Source: Glebionis coronaria
Taxonomy: Eukaryota; Streptophyta; Magnoliopsida; Asterales; Asteraceae
DNA length: 64,000 nucleotides
Direction of reading: 5' to 3'
Assembly: GCA_025667525.1 (NCBI GenBank)
Contig: CM046882.1
Coordinates: 498,384,292-498,448,291, forward strand
Shown: piece after piece, positions 20,277 to 31,858 of the stretch
How the letters are laid out: each line of letters opens with the position of its first letter
Position numbering within the stretch: position 1 is the stretch's first letter
Notes under the pieces: model-generated
What the model saw: the letters and a program-made list of their open reading frames with translations, nothing else
What the model was told of the DNA's origin: nothing
Databases searched by the model: none
Translations under genes and position numbers: made by a program

Positions 20277-23200
20277 ATTGTTTGTCGCTCAATGTCAAAG
20301 GCCTTGCCCAAAAGGCCAAAAAAAACTTGGGTGAGAGATATATGTACTAAATATAAGGTTAACTTTTTGACGATTCAAGAAACGAAAATGGAAAATATGG
20401 AGGAAGTTTGTGTTAGGCAATGTTGGGGCAACATGACATTCGAATATGTGTGTAGTGATTCAGTAGGTAATTCGGGGGGTATCTTGTGTATATGGGATCC
20501 GAACAGTTTTACTAAAATAAGTGCTACCGTGTCTGATTCTTTTGTGATTCTCAAAGGTAATTGGAAAGTGTCGGGTCTGGAATGTATGTTGATTGATGTC
20601 TATGCGCCACATGATAGTAAAGAAAAACAAATGTTGTGGGATTATTTACAGCTTGAGATCAGAAGGTGGAATGGGGAGGTTATAATCATGGGTGATTTCA
20701 AGAAGTTCGGTATTGGTCAGATAGGTTTGGTTCTAGGGATGAGCACGGTACCGGTCCCGTCCCGAACCCGTCCCGAATTAGTGGTACCGATTATTTCCCG
20801 AGCATAAAATTATGGTACCGGTACCGTACCGAACGGGATTCGGGTATCGGTACCGGTACGGGAATCGGTACCGGTACCGGGAAATCGGGATTTTCCCGTT
20901 CTTTTTCGGGAATTTCCCGATTTGGTACCGGTCCCGTCCCGAATTAGTGGTCCCGAATTTTTTTTCACCGTATTTCGTAGTCCCGGTACCGTACCGAACG
21001 GGATTTGGGTATCGGGAATCGGTACGGTTCCGGGAACGGTTCGGGTTCAATTCGGGATTCGGGTCCAAATGCTCATCCCTATTTGGTTCTATCTTTAATG
21101 AACAGGGTGCATAGAATTTTAATTCATTTATATCAGGTTCCGATTTGGTAGAAGTGCCTCTTGGTGGGTGTCAGTATACCTGGTGTCTCAAATCGGCAAA
21201 GAAAATGAGTAAATTGGACAAGTTCATGGTGTCGGAAAATTTGTTACGAAGATGCCCTCATATTTCGGCTATTACTTTAGAGAGATATCTTTCGGATCAT
21301 CGGCCTATTCTGCTTCGGGAGTGTAAGTTTGATTATGGCCCTACACCATTTAGGTATTTTCATTATTGGATGGAAGTGGAGGGTTTTGAGAAAATGGTGG
21401 TGGATGTGTGGAATCACAACTCGGGTATAGGTAATAATCCTATGCAAAGTTTGATGGGTAAACTCAGAGGTCTTAAAAAAGGTATTCGGGTATGGAATAA
21501 TGAGAATATGATGAGTAGGAAGAACAAGAAACGTCAATATATTAAAGATTTGGAGGCTGTATTAAGATTCATGAATGTGATAATATTGATATGCTTGAGA
21601 TTGCTCAAAAGGCGAAGATTAAATGGGCGATCGAGGGAGATGAGAATTCTAAGTTTTATCATGGTACGATTAATAAAAAACGCAATATTCTTAATATTAG
21701 GGGGGTGATGGTAAACGGGGTTTGGATGGATGATCCGAAAAATGTTAAAAGGCAGTTTTTTGATCATTTTAGTAATCGGTTTTGTGTTCCTGATGCAAAT
21801 CATGCAACTCTGAACATGGAATTTCCAAATAAACTTACTGTTGAGCGATCTTGTGAATTGGAAGAGGAGGTGTCTAATGATGAGATTAAAAGGGCGGTGT
21901 GGGATTGTGGTATGGACAAGGCGCCTAGGCCGGATGGGTTTACATTTGGGTTCTATCGTCACTTTTGGTATCTCGTGGAGAAGGACGTTTGTACAGCAAT
22001 GAGGCACTTTTTTGCTACAAGTAATTTCCCATCAGGTTGCAACTCGTCGTTTATAGCTTTGATCTCGAAATTTCCTGATGCAAGCCTTGTTAAAAAATTT
22101 AGACCTATCAGTTTAATTAGGAGTGTTTATAAAATCATTGCTAAACTTTTGACAAATCAGCTTATTGGTGTGTTGGGAGATTTAGTTAATGAAGTGCAAT
22201 CATCATTCATCGCAAATAGACAGATACTTGATGGTCCGTTTATTCTTAATGAAGTCATGAATTGGTGTAAGGTAAAGAAAAAACACGCTCTTATTTTCAA
22301 GGTAGATTTTGAGAAAGCGTATGATTCGGTGCGGTGGGATTTTCTTGATGATGTCTTGCACAAGTTTGGTTTTGGTGTGAAATGGAGGAAATGGATTTAA
22401 AGTTTTCTAAGCTCTTCGAGGGGTTCAATTATTATCAATGGAAGCCCTACGGATGAATTCCAATTTGGAAAAGGTCTAAAACAAGGTGATCCGCTTTCCC
22501 CATTCCTATTCATTTTGATTATGGAAAGCTTGCATTTATCTTTTCAGCAGGTGGAGAATGCTAGATTGTTTCACGGGATTAAGCTTAATGATATGTTGAC
22601 TATTTCCCATTTATTTTATGCGGATGATGCGGTGTTTGTCGGACAGTGGAGCGAACAAAATATTACCACGTTAATTCACGTTTTGGACTGTTTTCACAAG
22701 GCTTCTGGCCTTAAACTTAATATGTGCAAAAGCAAGATCATGGGGATTCATGTTAACAATAATGTATTCAATCATGCAGCAGAAAGGTTGGGGTGTCAAG
22801 TTCTTAAAACCCCGTTTATGTACCTCGGTTCTCTAGTGGGTGCTAATATGCACAGAATCAACTCGTGGAATGAAGTGGTGGAACGAATTAAGAAGAAGTT
22901 GACTAGATGGAAGATAAAGATGTTGTCATATGGAGGAAGATTAACGTTAGTCAAGTATGTCCTTAGTTCTATGCCGATCTTTCATATGTCATTGTTCAAA
23001 GTCCCTTCAGGTATTCTTCATAAACTTGAATCGTTACGTAGAAATTTCTTCAATGGCCATGATGGGGTTAATAAAAAGATGTCATGGGTTAACTGGAATA
23101 AGGTGACTGCATCTAAAGCTCATGGGGGTCTCGGGGGGTCTAGTCTATATGCAATGAATAGAGGTTTATTATTCAAATGGATTTGGCGATTCCTGCATCA

Positions 23201-24201
23201 CGGGTCATCCTTTTGGGCTCGCGTTGTTAAAGCTATACACGGTTCTAGTATTTAGTGTAGTGATATGAGGGTTAGTGGTAGTATGTCTGCCTGGAGAAGT
23301 ATTATAAATGAAGTAAGTGTTATGGCTAAAAGAGGTATTGATGTTATGCAATATCTTAGGATAAAGGTAGGTGATGGTCATTCGACGCGACTGTGGGAGG
23401 ATCATTGGCATATAGGTGGCATTCTTATAGATCGATTTCTTCGTTTATATGCTCTTGAAGACAGAAAAGGAGTCACTGTAGGAGGTAAGCTATCTCAACC
23501 TACTTTAGACTACTCGTTTCGTAGATCGCCGAGAGGTGGAGCCGAAGAAGTGCAATTTCAGGCGTTCACGGAGCTTATGAGCCAAATAAATCTTTCTTCA
23601 AATTTTGATAGATGGACTTGGACAACTACAGGGTCTGGTGAATTTATGGTGGCTTCGGTTAGAATATTATTGATGAGGTGATTGGAGTAAAAGGGGATCA
23701 CGAAACTCGATGGGCTAGAGGGGTTCCTAATAAGATTAATGTTCACGCATGGAAGGTGATGACCAAGTCTTTAGCTACCAGATTTAATATTTCTAAACGG
23801 GATATTGAGATAGATTTAATCGTTTGCGGAAATTGTGAGGATGGGGTCGAGACTGTTAGTCATATTTTTTTAAATATGATTTGGCGACACAAATTTCGAA
23901 GCTGATCAATAGGTGGTGGGATGTTCCTGATATTGACGTTGATTCATACGAGAATTGGAAGACATGGTTAGTGAACTTGAGATTAGAGTCCAAAAAGAAA
24001 ATGGTGCTTGAAGGGGTTTATTATGTTATGTGGTGGATGATGTGGTGGTACCGCAACAAGCAGATTTTCGATACAAAGGCTACATCTAAGTCTTTGTTTT
24101 TTGAAGAAATTGTGTCTAAGGTGGTGTTTATTTCATTAAGATGTTTTGGGTCTGAATCTGACTACCGCATCTTACTGGTAAGAGGCGGTCATAAAGTCTG
24201 A
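20273..24201 (+). pseudogene. L1-type LINE ORF2 (APE endonuclease, reverse transcriptase, zf-RVT), decayed
   Basis: The APE endonuclease opens with MNCLSLNVKGLAQKAKK and continues FLTIQETKM, IDVYAPHD and IIMGDF; it is then broken by a MITE insertion at 20734 and resumes with LSDHRPILL. The RT carries FRPISLIRSVYKIIAKLL, KVDFEKAYDSVRWDFL, KQGDPLSPFLFIL and the catalytic FYADDAVF. A zinc-binding RT tail appears at 23680-24201 (KINVHAWKVM, VCGNCEDGVETVSHIFL). Stops and frame changes occur near 20310, 21590, 22398, 23254 and 23681, so no full protein can be made. Known: APE nicks the target and RT copies the element RNA there. The 3-prime end lies after 24201, without a clear poly(A) tail. Confidence 0.85.
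20734..21081. mobile_element. hAT-type MITE (348 bp) packed with GGTACCG/CGGGA motifs, perfect 8-bp TSD
   Basis: The ends are perfect 12-bp inverted repeats TAGGGATGAGCA. Outside them lie identical octamers TTTGGTTC at 20726-20733 and 21082-21089. The interior is built from repeated, mostly palindromic GGTACCGGTACC, CGGGACGGG and TTCCCGA-like words on both strands, far more GC-rich than the neighbourhood. The element sits within the endonuclease region of the LINE ORF2, so it is younger than the LINE. Confidence 0.92.
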
Positions 24202-24491
24202 ATCTTAATGTAATAATGTTGTTTGTTTTTTATACTTGTCTGAATGGTTTTATTTATTTGTTTTTTAAATGTATAATAAAACATGTTTTTATACACTATT
24301 ATAAAATTGTAACAATTTTTTATATGGTCGATTTTGACAAATTTGATTTAGCTACAAATTTGATTATATTACTTTTTGTTCGTTTCTTTCTTTTCGATTC
24401 CTATAAATTTGAATTATGACTACCTTTTTATATCATTATAAGGCCTTTTAGCCCAGCTAAAATTATCACACATTTCAGCCCATTGTCCTAA
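24202..24491. other. LINE 3-prime flank up to the Helitron
   Basis: AT-rich sequence between the end of LINE coding similarity and the Helitron terminus. The first ~80 bases are probably the LINE 3-prime untranslated region. No gene is seen. Confidence 0.4.
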
Positions 24492-24495
24492 CTAG

Positions 24496-24540
24496 GGCTT
24501 TTGCCCGCGCTCCGCTGCGGCGCGCTTCGCCGCGGGAGTT
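24496..24540 (-). other. Helitron 3-prime terminal hairpin region
   Basis: GC-rich sequence with nested inverted repeats (CGCGGCGAAGCGCGCCGCAG on the minus strand) and a GGGC-AAAA-GCCC stem directly before CTAG. Known: a hairpin 10-12 bases before CTRR marks where rolling-circle transposition ends. GC content contrasts sharply with the flanks. Confidence 0.75.
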
Positions 24541-26973
24541 ATTTTCCGATGCCTGTATGGGCAATTTATCTCCAACTGTTTAAAGGTAATCAATATTAAA
24601 AGGATAAGCAGAATAGCAGGTATTCCCAAACACTTGAAAGATCCAATCTTAAAAGGATAAGCAGACACAACTCTTTTTCAAAGTAAAAGACATAGACGTG
24701 AACAGATAAGTGTATGCATGTACCGAATCATCATATGTAACTACAGGTTCTGAATCCATGAGTAGATCATCTGATTCCGCCTGAAATACATTCATAAGTT
24801 ATCATGACATCAGTAGTTATGTGACAAACAGCAAGCGTATGTTGTAGGCGTATAGTAGTCGATTACAGAAGATGGGTTATAAGGAAGCTGTCATACAACA
24901 TAAGGGTGTCGTATAGCAAGGAGCTATAAAGGATGTGTTGTAATTACTTGCGTTTGCGTACATACCATACTGGGTGGCGCCAACGTACAAAAGTAATGCA
25001 ATCAAGCGTGCATTTTTTTGATACCACAAAAGCAGCTTACTTTTTTTTCCACTTTGCGAGTTTATTATCAAAACATTGAATTAAAGCAGAATTCACAAAT
25101 TTAATCGCAACACTAATAATCGCCTATTGCTCTTTAGTTTAGTAATAGTGATATGAGCTAACCTAAGTCAATGGTGGGATGGCGTGAGCAGCTGAGCATC
25201 CGTAAACTCCAATCAGCTTTTTTGAAGCAGAATCAAACTCTAAACAAATACTGTAGTTGAGAAATCAGTATTTTTGAAGCAGAAAATTAGAAGCAGTAGC
25301 AAGCCCAACTCTTTTCCGTCATGGCAACCTCTTGATAGAAATGAAGCATCTGAATAGTTGTTGGTGTCTCCATCTCAGCTTGTTACAAAAGGACCGACTT
25401 GCCATCTAAGAGCCTTGCTCCGTGGTATGAGCCCCCCTCATGCCCCATATCACATCTTCCTAAGCCCACGTCCAATCTAAGATCCATCCAGGAGGCGAGA
25501 CGTTGAGCCATTGATGGAAATTACACGTACTAACACGACCTGCATAAAATAAAATTGTGATATAAGTAGCCAAACCAAATATTTTAATTCCACATGTATT
25601 ATTTGTGATGACTAACTTCAAACTGAACAAAAGAGTTTTTTGATACTCGCAACATAGCCATCAGGGGTAGGCGCCTAAGGTGAAAACGTAGTTTGAGTAA
25701 CAACAATATTCTAGCAGTAGCCAACACCCATTTTGCAGCAAAAGGTGTGTTTGGTTTCTGGTTTAACAGCAGCCAAACACTCCTTAAGTTGTAAAATCAT
25801 TTGAGAAAAAATATTTACATGTCTCCTACGAATCCTTTGTCCAGCCCACTCTCGGTTCGGTAGCACCCTACATATTTTACGTGCTTCCAATTTAGTCTGG
25901 ATTATAGAAATTTTATAACGACGAAACATACATAATAAATGCATATTAGACAGAGAATTGGCATCTTCTTTACCTCCGTCAAATTTTGCCTACATTTCCT
26001 CCCACTTGATGCATAGTTTGTATGAGTGCTATGTTCAGCAGTCGAAATGGCCGATTTCTTGAACTTCATCAGAATTACATCACTTGCATGCTGGTTATTA
26101 AAATGAACAATAAGTTGTTGCATATTATCTCAGCCTTATAACGGGTGCCTGCAGCAGGCAAGTTCAGTGGGATCTTCAAACCTTGAGAGCTACAGAGATA
26201 AAAAAAATGTGTCAGTTCGCAAGTATAAATAAATACGGGTATGGGGATGCATCCAATTAAAATACCAAATACACACTGAAAATGATGCAGAAGTCGTAAA
26301 TCAGCCAGAAGTTTTAATTAAATTGATTAATTAAAGGTACACGTGAAATAAAAAAAATCCAAACACTACTTTCTGAACTACTTATATTTAAGTTGCAAAC
26401 ACCCCTCAACATTCATTTTATCTAAAACTTACATCGAATGGATTTGAATGTATCAATCAAGCCTATCCTAAGTAAGCTCATCTGATAAAACATACTAATG
26501 TCCTTTTATTAAAGTTCATCAAATGTTCTAAGATGACGTAACAGAATGGAGTACAAAATGAAGAAACCCACCTCTGATATTTCATTAAGCCGCTTCATAT
26601 TCATCACAAATAGCCGGACCGATGGAAGTATTTTCACTTCTCGAGGCATGGCTGTGCACGTTCCTTGCAATTCCCCTATCCAATATCAGTGATGTTGACT
26701 CAATTACTTCATGGGTTCTGTAATGGTGAGCCGACCTTCAAGAAGTAGGACAGTTAAAATCCCCTGGAAGGCAGAACTAAAAGTATAAACTATGAACGGA
26801 AATAATAAGCAATAAGCATATAAACGTAAGCCGTAGAAAAAAAGAGTAACCTGTAGTGTTGAGAAACATGGAGTCTACGGACGGATGTATGTCAGGTTCC
26901 TGAAATATTAAACGGCCACATAATGTAAATTCAGAAATCATAATAACAGCAGATGTTATGGAATAGTTTAGGA

Positions 26974-27029
26974 ACTCAATCAAGCGTGCATTTTTTTGTT
27001 CATTCTCCTAAATGCACGCTTGATTGAGT
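26974..27029. repeat. Perfect 19-bp inverted repeat inside the Helitron
   Basis: ACTCAATCAAGCGTGCATT at 26974-26992 is perfectly complementary to 27011-27029 across an 18-base spacer. A further direct copy of CAATCAAGCGTGCATTTTTT lies at 24999. The structure would form a strong cruciform or RNA hairpin. No transposon family is recognised. Confidence 0.85.
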
Positions 27030-27800
27030 GAAATCTAGCATGAAAGTAAGTGGCGGCTAATTCTGAACATATTATATAACACAGTGGAGCCAAGCCTAAA
27101 ATCATAGCATGGAAACAACCACATATTCAGCGCATTCGATCACACATGTATCTAACAACAGTCTAACCCTCAACTAATTGTGAACAGATCATTTAACGCA
27201 CTCAAACGAAGCCACTAATATGAACACCTTTCTATATTCATGTCAAACTTCAGAGCTGTTATTGACTTTAGTGCTCATTCGTGACAGAAATTGTAGACCC
27301 GCCCCGCTTACCAGATTCTACTTATAATCACACATACTATGTTCAACAAATGACACATTCCATATAACATATTTCATTCGAGCATACGCATTCGTTTACA
27401 AAATATAATTACTTACCAGTATTAGGCAGGATGAATAGGCCCTCCTAACCTTTCAGTCTTTTTGATACCTCAATTCATCAAACGTTAGCCATTGACAAAA
27501 ACATCTGATCGGCGTTTCTCCATGCCCCTGTTCAGTCGCGATTACGTATTTTATACTTGTAGGATGTAACAAAAACTTTACCAAGTTACTGATGTTTCCT
27601 GATGTTTCTTTCACTGTTTACTCGGCAAATAAAGAATGCAAAGTTGCAGAATCTCGTGAACTTACCAATATGTGCTTGTAGATTAAGGCTCGACATAAAG
27701 ATCAAAACTTCTTCAAGAATCGACATCCTGTCATCATAACGAAGCTTTTAGACCAATTTAAAACTATCTCATATTCTCAAAAACCAAACCAAAAACTTAA

Positions 27801-28035
27801 GGGGGTGTTTGTTTCAGCTTATACAGCCGGCTCATGGCTTATTTGGTATTGAACTTATTTTTCATAAGCTTACTTTTTGCGGATTATTTTGAAAATTCTA
27901 AGCTTGTATAAATGACAATACTTATATAAGGTGAAAAGTTTCAAATTATGCTATAAAAAGTGGGCTTATGAAGCATAACCCAATAACCAAATAAGACATA
28001 AGGCCGCTAGATAATCTGAAATAAACAGCATCCTA
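27801..28035. mobile_element. MITE-like element nested in the Helitron
   Basis: The left end GGGGGTGTTTGTTTCAG pairs with AGGATGCTGTTTATTTCAG read inward from 28035, an imperfect inverted repeat. AACTTA occurs just outside both ends as a possible target duplication. The interior has GGCTTATTTGG/CAAATAAG blocks typical of small foldback MITEs. No coding sequence. Confidence 0.65.
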
Positions 28036-29090
28036 ACTTAGAATTAGGTTAAACATTAGTAAATATACGCACCTTTTTATATATCCTAAAGTAGACCGAC
28101 ACAGTTGCATGAAAGGCCTGAGCAGGGTCGATTAAGGCAGGAGCAGCAATGAACAATTATTTTTTGCATCATTTGCCCGCTGTTATATGCTCACAAAATT
28201 ATGACCATCTGGGACATAAGCAACTGATCCGGAAATAGCGACTATGCTTCTACTTAGAAGATGTAAGAATCTGACACTAAACCAAGTTAAATTTAAAAAG
28301 GAGATTTTAAAAAACGCAGCAGAAATTTGTTACTCATTATTCAGTCCTTGGTAAACCATACCTTTTAGAAATAAGCAACCCCAACACCCTCTTTGGTAAA
28401 TCTTATTGATTGTTTTTACTATGTTTTGATATAACATTACTAAGCTCATTTTTAATGGCTTACAAATGCAACAATAAATCGTAATTTACAAAATAAATGA
28501 TACTCAATAATTTACGTACATCATAAGCAACATAAAATCCATATCATTTTTAAACAAATGCAACAAATTAGAAATTAAAAATTTAAAAGGTCATACTCAG
28601 TAAGAAGGCACATACCACAATTATTGAGGACCATCATGCTGCAAAAAAATATCAACAAAAAGGGAAAAAAGTCAGATTACACGAAGGGAGATCAAAACAA
28701 AACAAATCAAACGAAACAAAGAAAATCCTAAATTTCGTGTACATCTAATATTCAATTGAAACTCTAATAGAAAGAAAAGAAAAAATTAATTAAAGAAACT
28801 TACATCGATCTCTTCCTTTTTAATTTTGTAGGATGAGATCAAATTGGGTTTTTGTGGCTGAGACGGTGGAGAGAGATGTGTAAAGGTGTGTGTATCTGTG
28901 GCTGCAAATTATTTTAAAACGAATTGATACAGGAACAAAGGATGAATGGACGGTTGGGATATAAGAGAATCAACGGCCATGGTCGATTGTTGTGAGAAGA
29001 GGGTGTGTGTGTGAGGTAACTAATAAAATAATTTTGGTGTGAGGGGGGAACTGTTCATTGGGGAACGTGATTCCCCCCTTTTATTAAGGA

Positions 29091-29488
29091 TATAATAATC
29101 TTGAAATCTGTTTGTTGATATATGACCATCACTCAAACAGTCAAACATAAACCTAATTACACTTCTTAAAAACTAACGCCTACATCCATATTTTCTCCAT
29201 CTCAAATACACCGTCTTTTCATCTTCTTTGTAGTTACCAATTATACAACAATAAAAATCAAACTCCAATCCTTTATCTCAATCTCAAATTCATGAACGAA
29301 AAATCAATAGTACTCTTGACTTTTTTTCGGCTTCTAGATCATGCAATGTCTCGGGTAGGTATTAATGTTCTTCTTGATTCGTTTAGTTTGCTTAAAACAA
29401 AGAAAGATTATAACAGGCTCGTTCATGTTGTTTTCTTAAGATCTGGTTAAGCGGCAATAGGATTTGGTTAATACTAAAGTTAATTACA
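29091..29488. other. AT-rich intergenic sequence
   Basis: Nothing supported here: no conserved frame, no clear repeat. Confidence 0.4.
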
Positions 29489-29698
29489 TAGGTTATTGTT
29501 AAAAAAAAATAAAAAAATACATTGGTCAGAGGAGTCAGACATGGTTTCCAAGTCTGATCCAATCTGACATACAACACCCACCCACGTCTGACTTGCGAAA
29601 AAAAACAAACAGCACCGACGTCTGACCGCGTCTGACTGGTCAGACGTCAGAGGCATTCATACGTTTTTTCTTAAAAACAAACACACCCTAAGTCTTTT
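29489..29698. mobile_element. MITE-like element with clustered GTCTGAC motifs
   Basis: Several copies of GTCTGA(C)/GTCAGA in both orientations fall between 29524 and 29653. The right end, read inward, is TTAGGGTGTGTTTGTTTTTA; the left end has only a degenerate partner (GGTTATTGTTAAAAAAA). Clustered subterminal motifs in both orientations are typical transposase-binding arrays of class II elements (inference). Boundaries are approximate. Confidence 0.5.
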
Positions 29699-30445
29699 TA
29701 TTGGTGTCGAGTTCGATGTAAAGCATCTATCTGTTTAACAGATTCGTTTAAAAACCCATACTCTATTTCGATGTAACTTTGTTTTAGCTTCTTGCTAATT
29801 TAAATATAATGCCGTTCAATTTTTTTTTTGATAAAACCATCTTTGATCATTAAGCATTTCTTCGAATGATAACTATGTCTACTTAAACTTTTACTCCAAA
29901 CTGTCTCGTGAATTTAGGTGTCCTGTGCCGAATCAAAAAATAAACCCTTAAACATGTAGTATTAGGTAATTGTAAATATTTAATTTGACACTAGATTACT
30001 TATTATAATTTAAAAGGTCAAAAACCCTAACAAAGTATTTTTTATCTACTTCCAAGTAGTATTAAAAAAAAACAAAAATTTAAAATAGAAAAGCCCAAAT
30101 GACACTAGATTAATGATTAGTATTAATAATTATAATTTATATATTAGGAGAAGGCAAACGGGCAACAAGTTGCGCCGCTAACCCTTTTTGTTTTCAGAAT
30201 TAGTGATTTAATTCTGAAAACAGTGATTTTGAAAAAAATTTGAATTTAATGAGAAATTGAAATCTTCGGTTTGACCTCCCAATATACATTCGTTGCAACA
30301 GCATAAAACAAAATAAATTGGGCTCTTAAGATGGACCAAGTAGTAGACATATTATAACTTTGGATGAAAATTAATTTTTGGAGGCCCATCAAGGATTTTT
30401 GTTCAGCTTGCACACATTTCCTGCTTTTACTTGATACGTTTTTAT
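29699..30445. other. Intergenic sequence
   Basis: AT-rich sequence without a supportable gene. The minus-strand open frame starting in this area extends into the hAT-like repeat and has no family resemblance. Confidence 0.4.
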
Positions 30446-30800
30446 TAGAGATGGCAAAATGAGCGGGTCGAACGGGCACATGCAGAGACAAAACAGCGAC
30501 GGGATAAACAGACGGTCGGCGAAATAAGCGGCAGACTAAACATGTGCGGGTCAAATGGATGAGGCTAAACGTACACATGCTAAAGTGAAAAAAAACCATA
30601 TAAAAACGTAAAAATAATAAAATAATAATACTTGTATAAAAGTCAGAAAAAAAACATTAAATATAAAATATTTATCGAGTAAATAATTTGACGTTTTATA
30701 TATACCCATTAAAGTTCATCTAATGTGTTACATGTGTTCATTGAACTTATCAATAATAATAAATAAATATAAAATTTTATTTAAAAAATAAATAAAAAAT
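30446..30800 (+). mobile_element. Fragment of a hAT-like non-autonomous element
   Basis: The start TAGAGATGGCAAAATGAGCG followed by GGGTCGAACGGGC is the usual beginning of a plant hAT MITE class (TAGGGATGGCAA...GGG). The region 30602-30790 is related to the first 240 bases of the window. No matching inverted terminus is found downstream, so the right end is lost or lies in unrecognised sequence. Confidence 0.5.
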
Positions 30801-31858
30801 TGTCCATAACACAGAAAAACCATTAAATAGAAATAACATTTTTTATGTGTATTAGCATTTTCTTTCTTCCGTAAATCAATCGACGGACCGACCAACTTCT
30901 CCCTTTTCGTCATGGACAACGGGCGAGTGTGTGACGGGTGTTTAATGCGTCGCGCGTCTTAAGAGCTCACTAATGCGTGAGTGAACTTCCTATTACACTT
31001 AGTCTAACACGTATCATGTTTTAGCTGATTAAATATCTTCCTGGTTGTCGTTTTTGTTGATACAAAACACAGCGACATACATACATTGTTACTTTTGATC
31101 ATATATTTTTACATGTATTTATAGTTTTCCAGTATGCTTTAAACACTCTTTCTTTTACATGCATGTGCATATTATAAATTCATCCTAGGCCAAATGATCA
31201 ATGCATTAATAGGTGGCTGTATGAATTGATATAATGTGTGTTTCTTTAATAACTTCAAGTTGTGTTTGACTCGTCAGAAAAACTATTTTTTATTATCATA
31301 TATTTATTTCTTAAAATGCCCCCAAAACAAAAGTAACTTCTCATTTTATCCAACAATTTTTAAGTTACTCAAAATAACTTAAAATGATCGAGGCAATAAA
31401 GATAACCGAGACAACTTATCCTCCATATGTGACACGTATCTCAGTTATATAGGTTGTTTTCATATTCCAAAATGTTTTTTTGTCAAGCAGAGGATATAAA
31501 TTGCATCGATCGCCTTAGTGACGTTTTCAAAATAATTCATGGTTTGTGACAAAACTAAACAAAATAAGTAGTGGTTTTGGACTTTTGGGTATTTTGAGAA
31601 ATATATCTCTACTTGTGCATGATAAAAACATGTTACATGTATATTGTTGTCCTATTAGACATTTATAACATCGTCTTGACAAGACAAATTCAAAAAATCA
31701 GATACGCCACCGATGGCCATGACCAGTGAGCAAGTTGGCTTGAAAAACTTGACCCATGACCACCTGCTATCATTTTCAACTTGTTTCCCAGTCAAGCAAG
31801 TTACAAAATGTTATTGTTGTTCAGATTAGGCTTATATAAATTTTAATTAACTAGAGAA
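30801..31858. other. Intergenic sequence
   Basis: AT-rich DNA. I find no gene, RNA or repeat that I can support. Confidence 0.4.

Larger units (their letters stand above)
24492..29090 (-). mobile_element. Non-autonomous Helitron (4.6 kb) with captured exon-like segments
   Basis: Read on the minus strand it begins TCCTTAATAAAAGG at 29090, preceded by A, and ends ...GCGGAGCGCGGGCAAAAGCCCTAG at 24492, followed by T. A 5-prime TC, a GC-rich hairpin region (24497-24538), a CTAG end and insertion between A and T are the defining Helitron marks. Known autonomous copies encode a Rep-helicase; none is visible. On the minus strand several short segments are flanked by AG and GT as exons would be: around 28624-28646, 28080-28160, 27666-27730, 26871-26922 and 26575-26690. 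One reads PREVKILPSVRLFVMNMKRL. A 5-prime-UTR-like stretch with a GTAAGT donor lies near 28800. This fits capture of a host gene fragment, but I cannot identify the donor gene. Confidence 0.82.

Noticed and set aside
20734..21114. GGTACC-rich frames inside the LINE as coding sequence
   Set aside because: They fall inside a MITE with perfect TIR and TSD and read as repetitive peptides in both strands.
24877..26983. Minus-strand frames in the Helitron as a replication protein A or helicase gene
   Set aside because: I looked for OB-fold, Rep and helicase motifs and saw none; the frames are short and not linked by family signatures.
18650..29090. LINE and following Helitron as one composite element
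   Set aside because: Each has its own diagnostic ends or domains, on opposite strands, and the Helitron starts cleanly at CTAG/T 290 bases after LINE coding similarity.
30246..30599. A 117-codon minus-strand frame as a gene
   Set aside because: It overlaps a hAT-like repeat fragment and shows no domain, codon or splice support.
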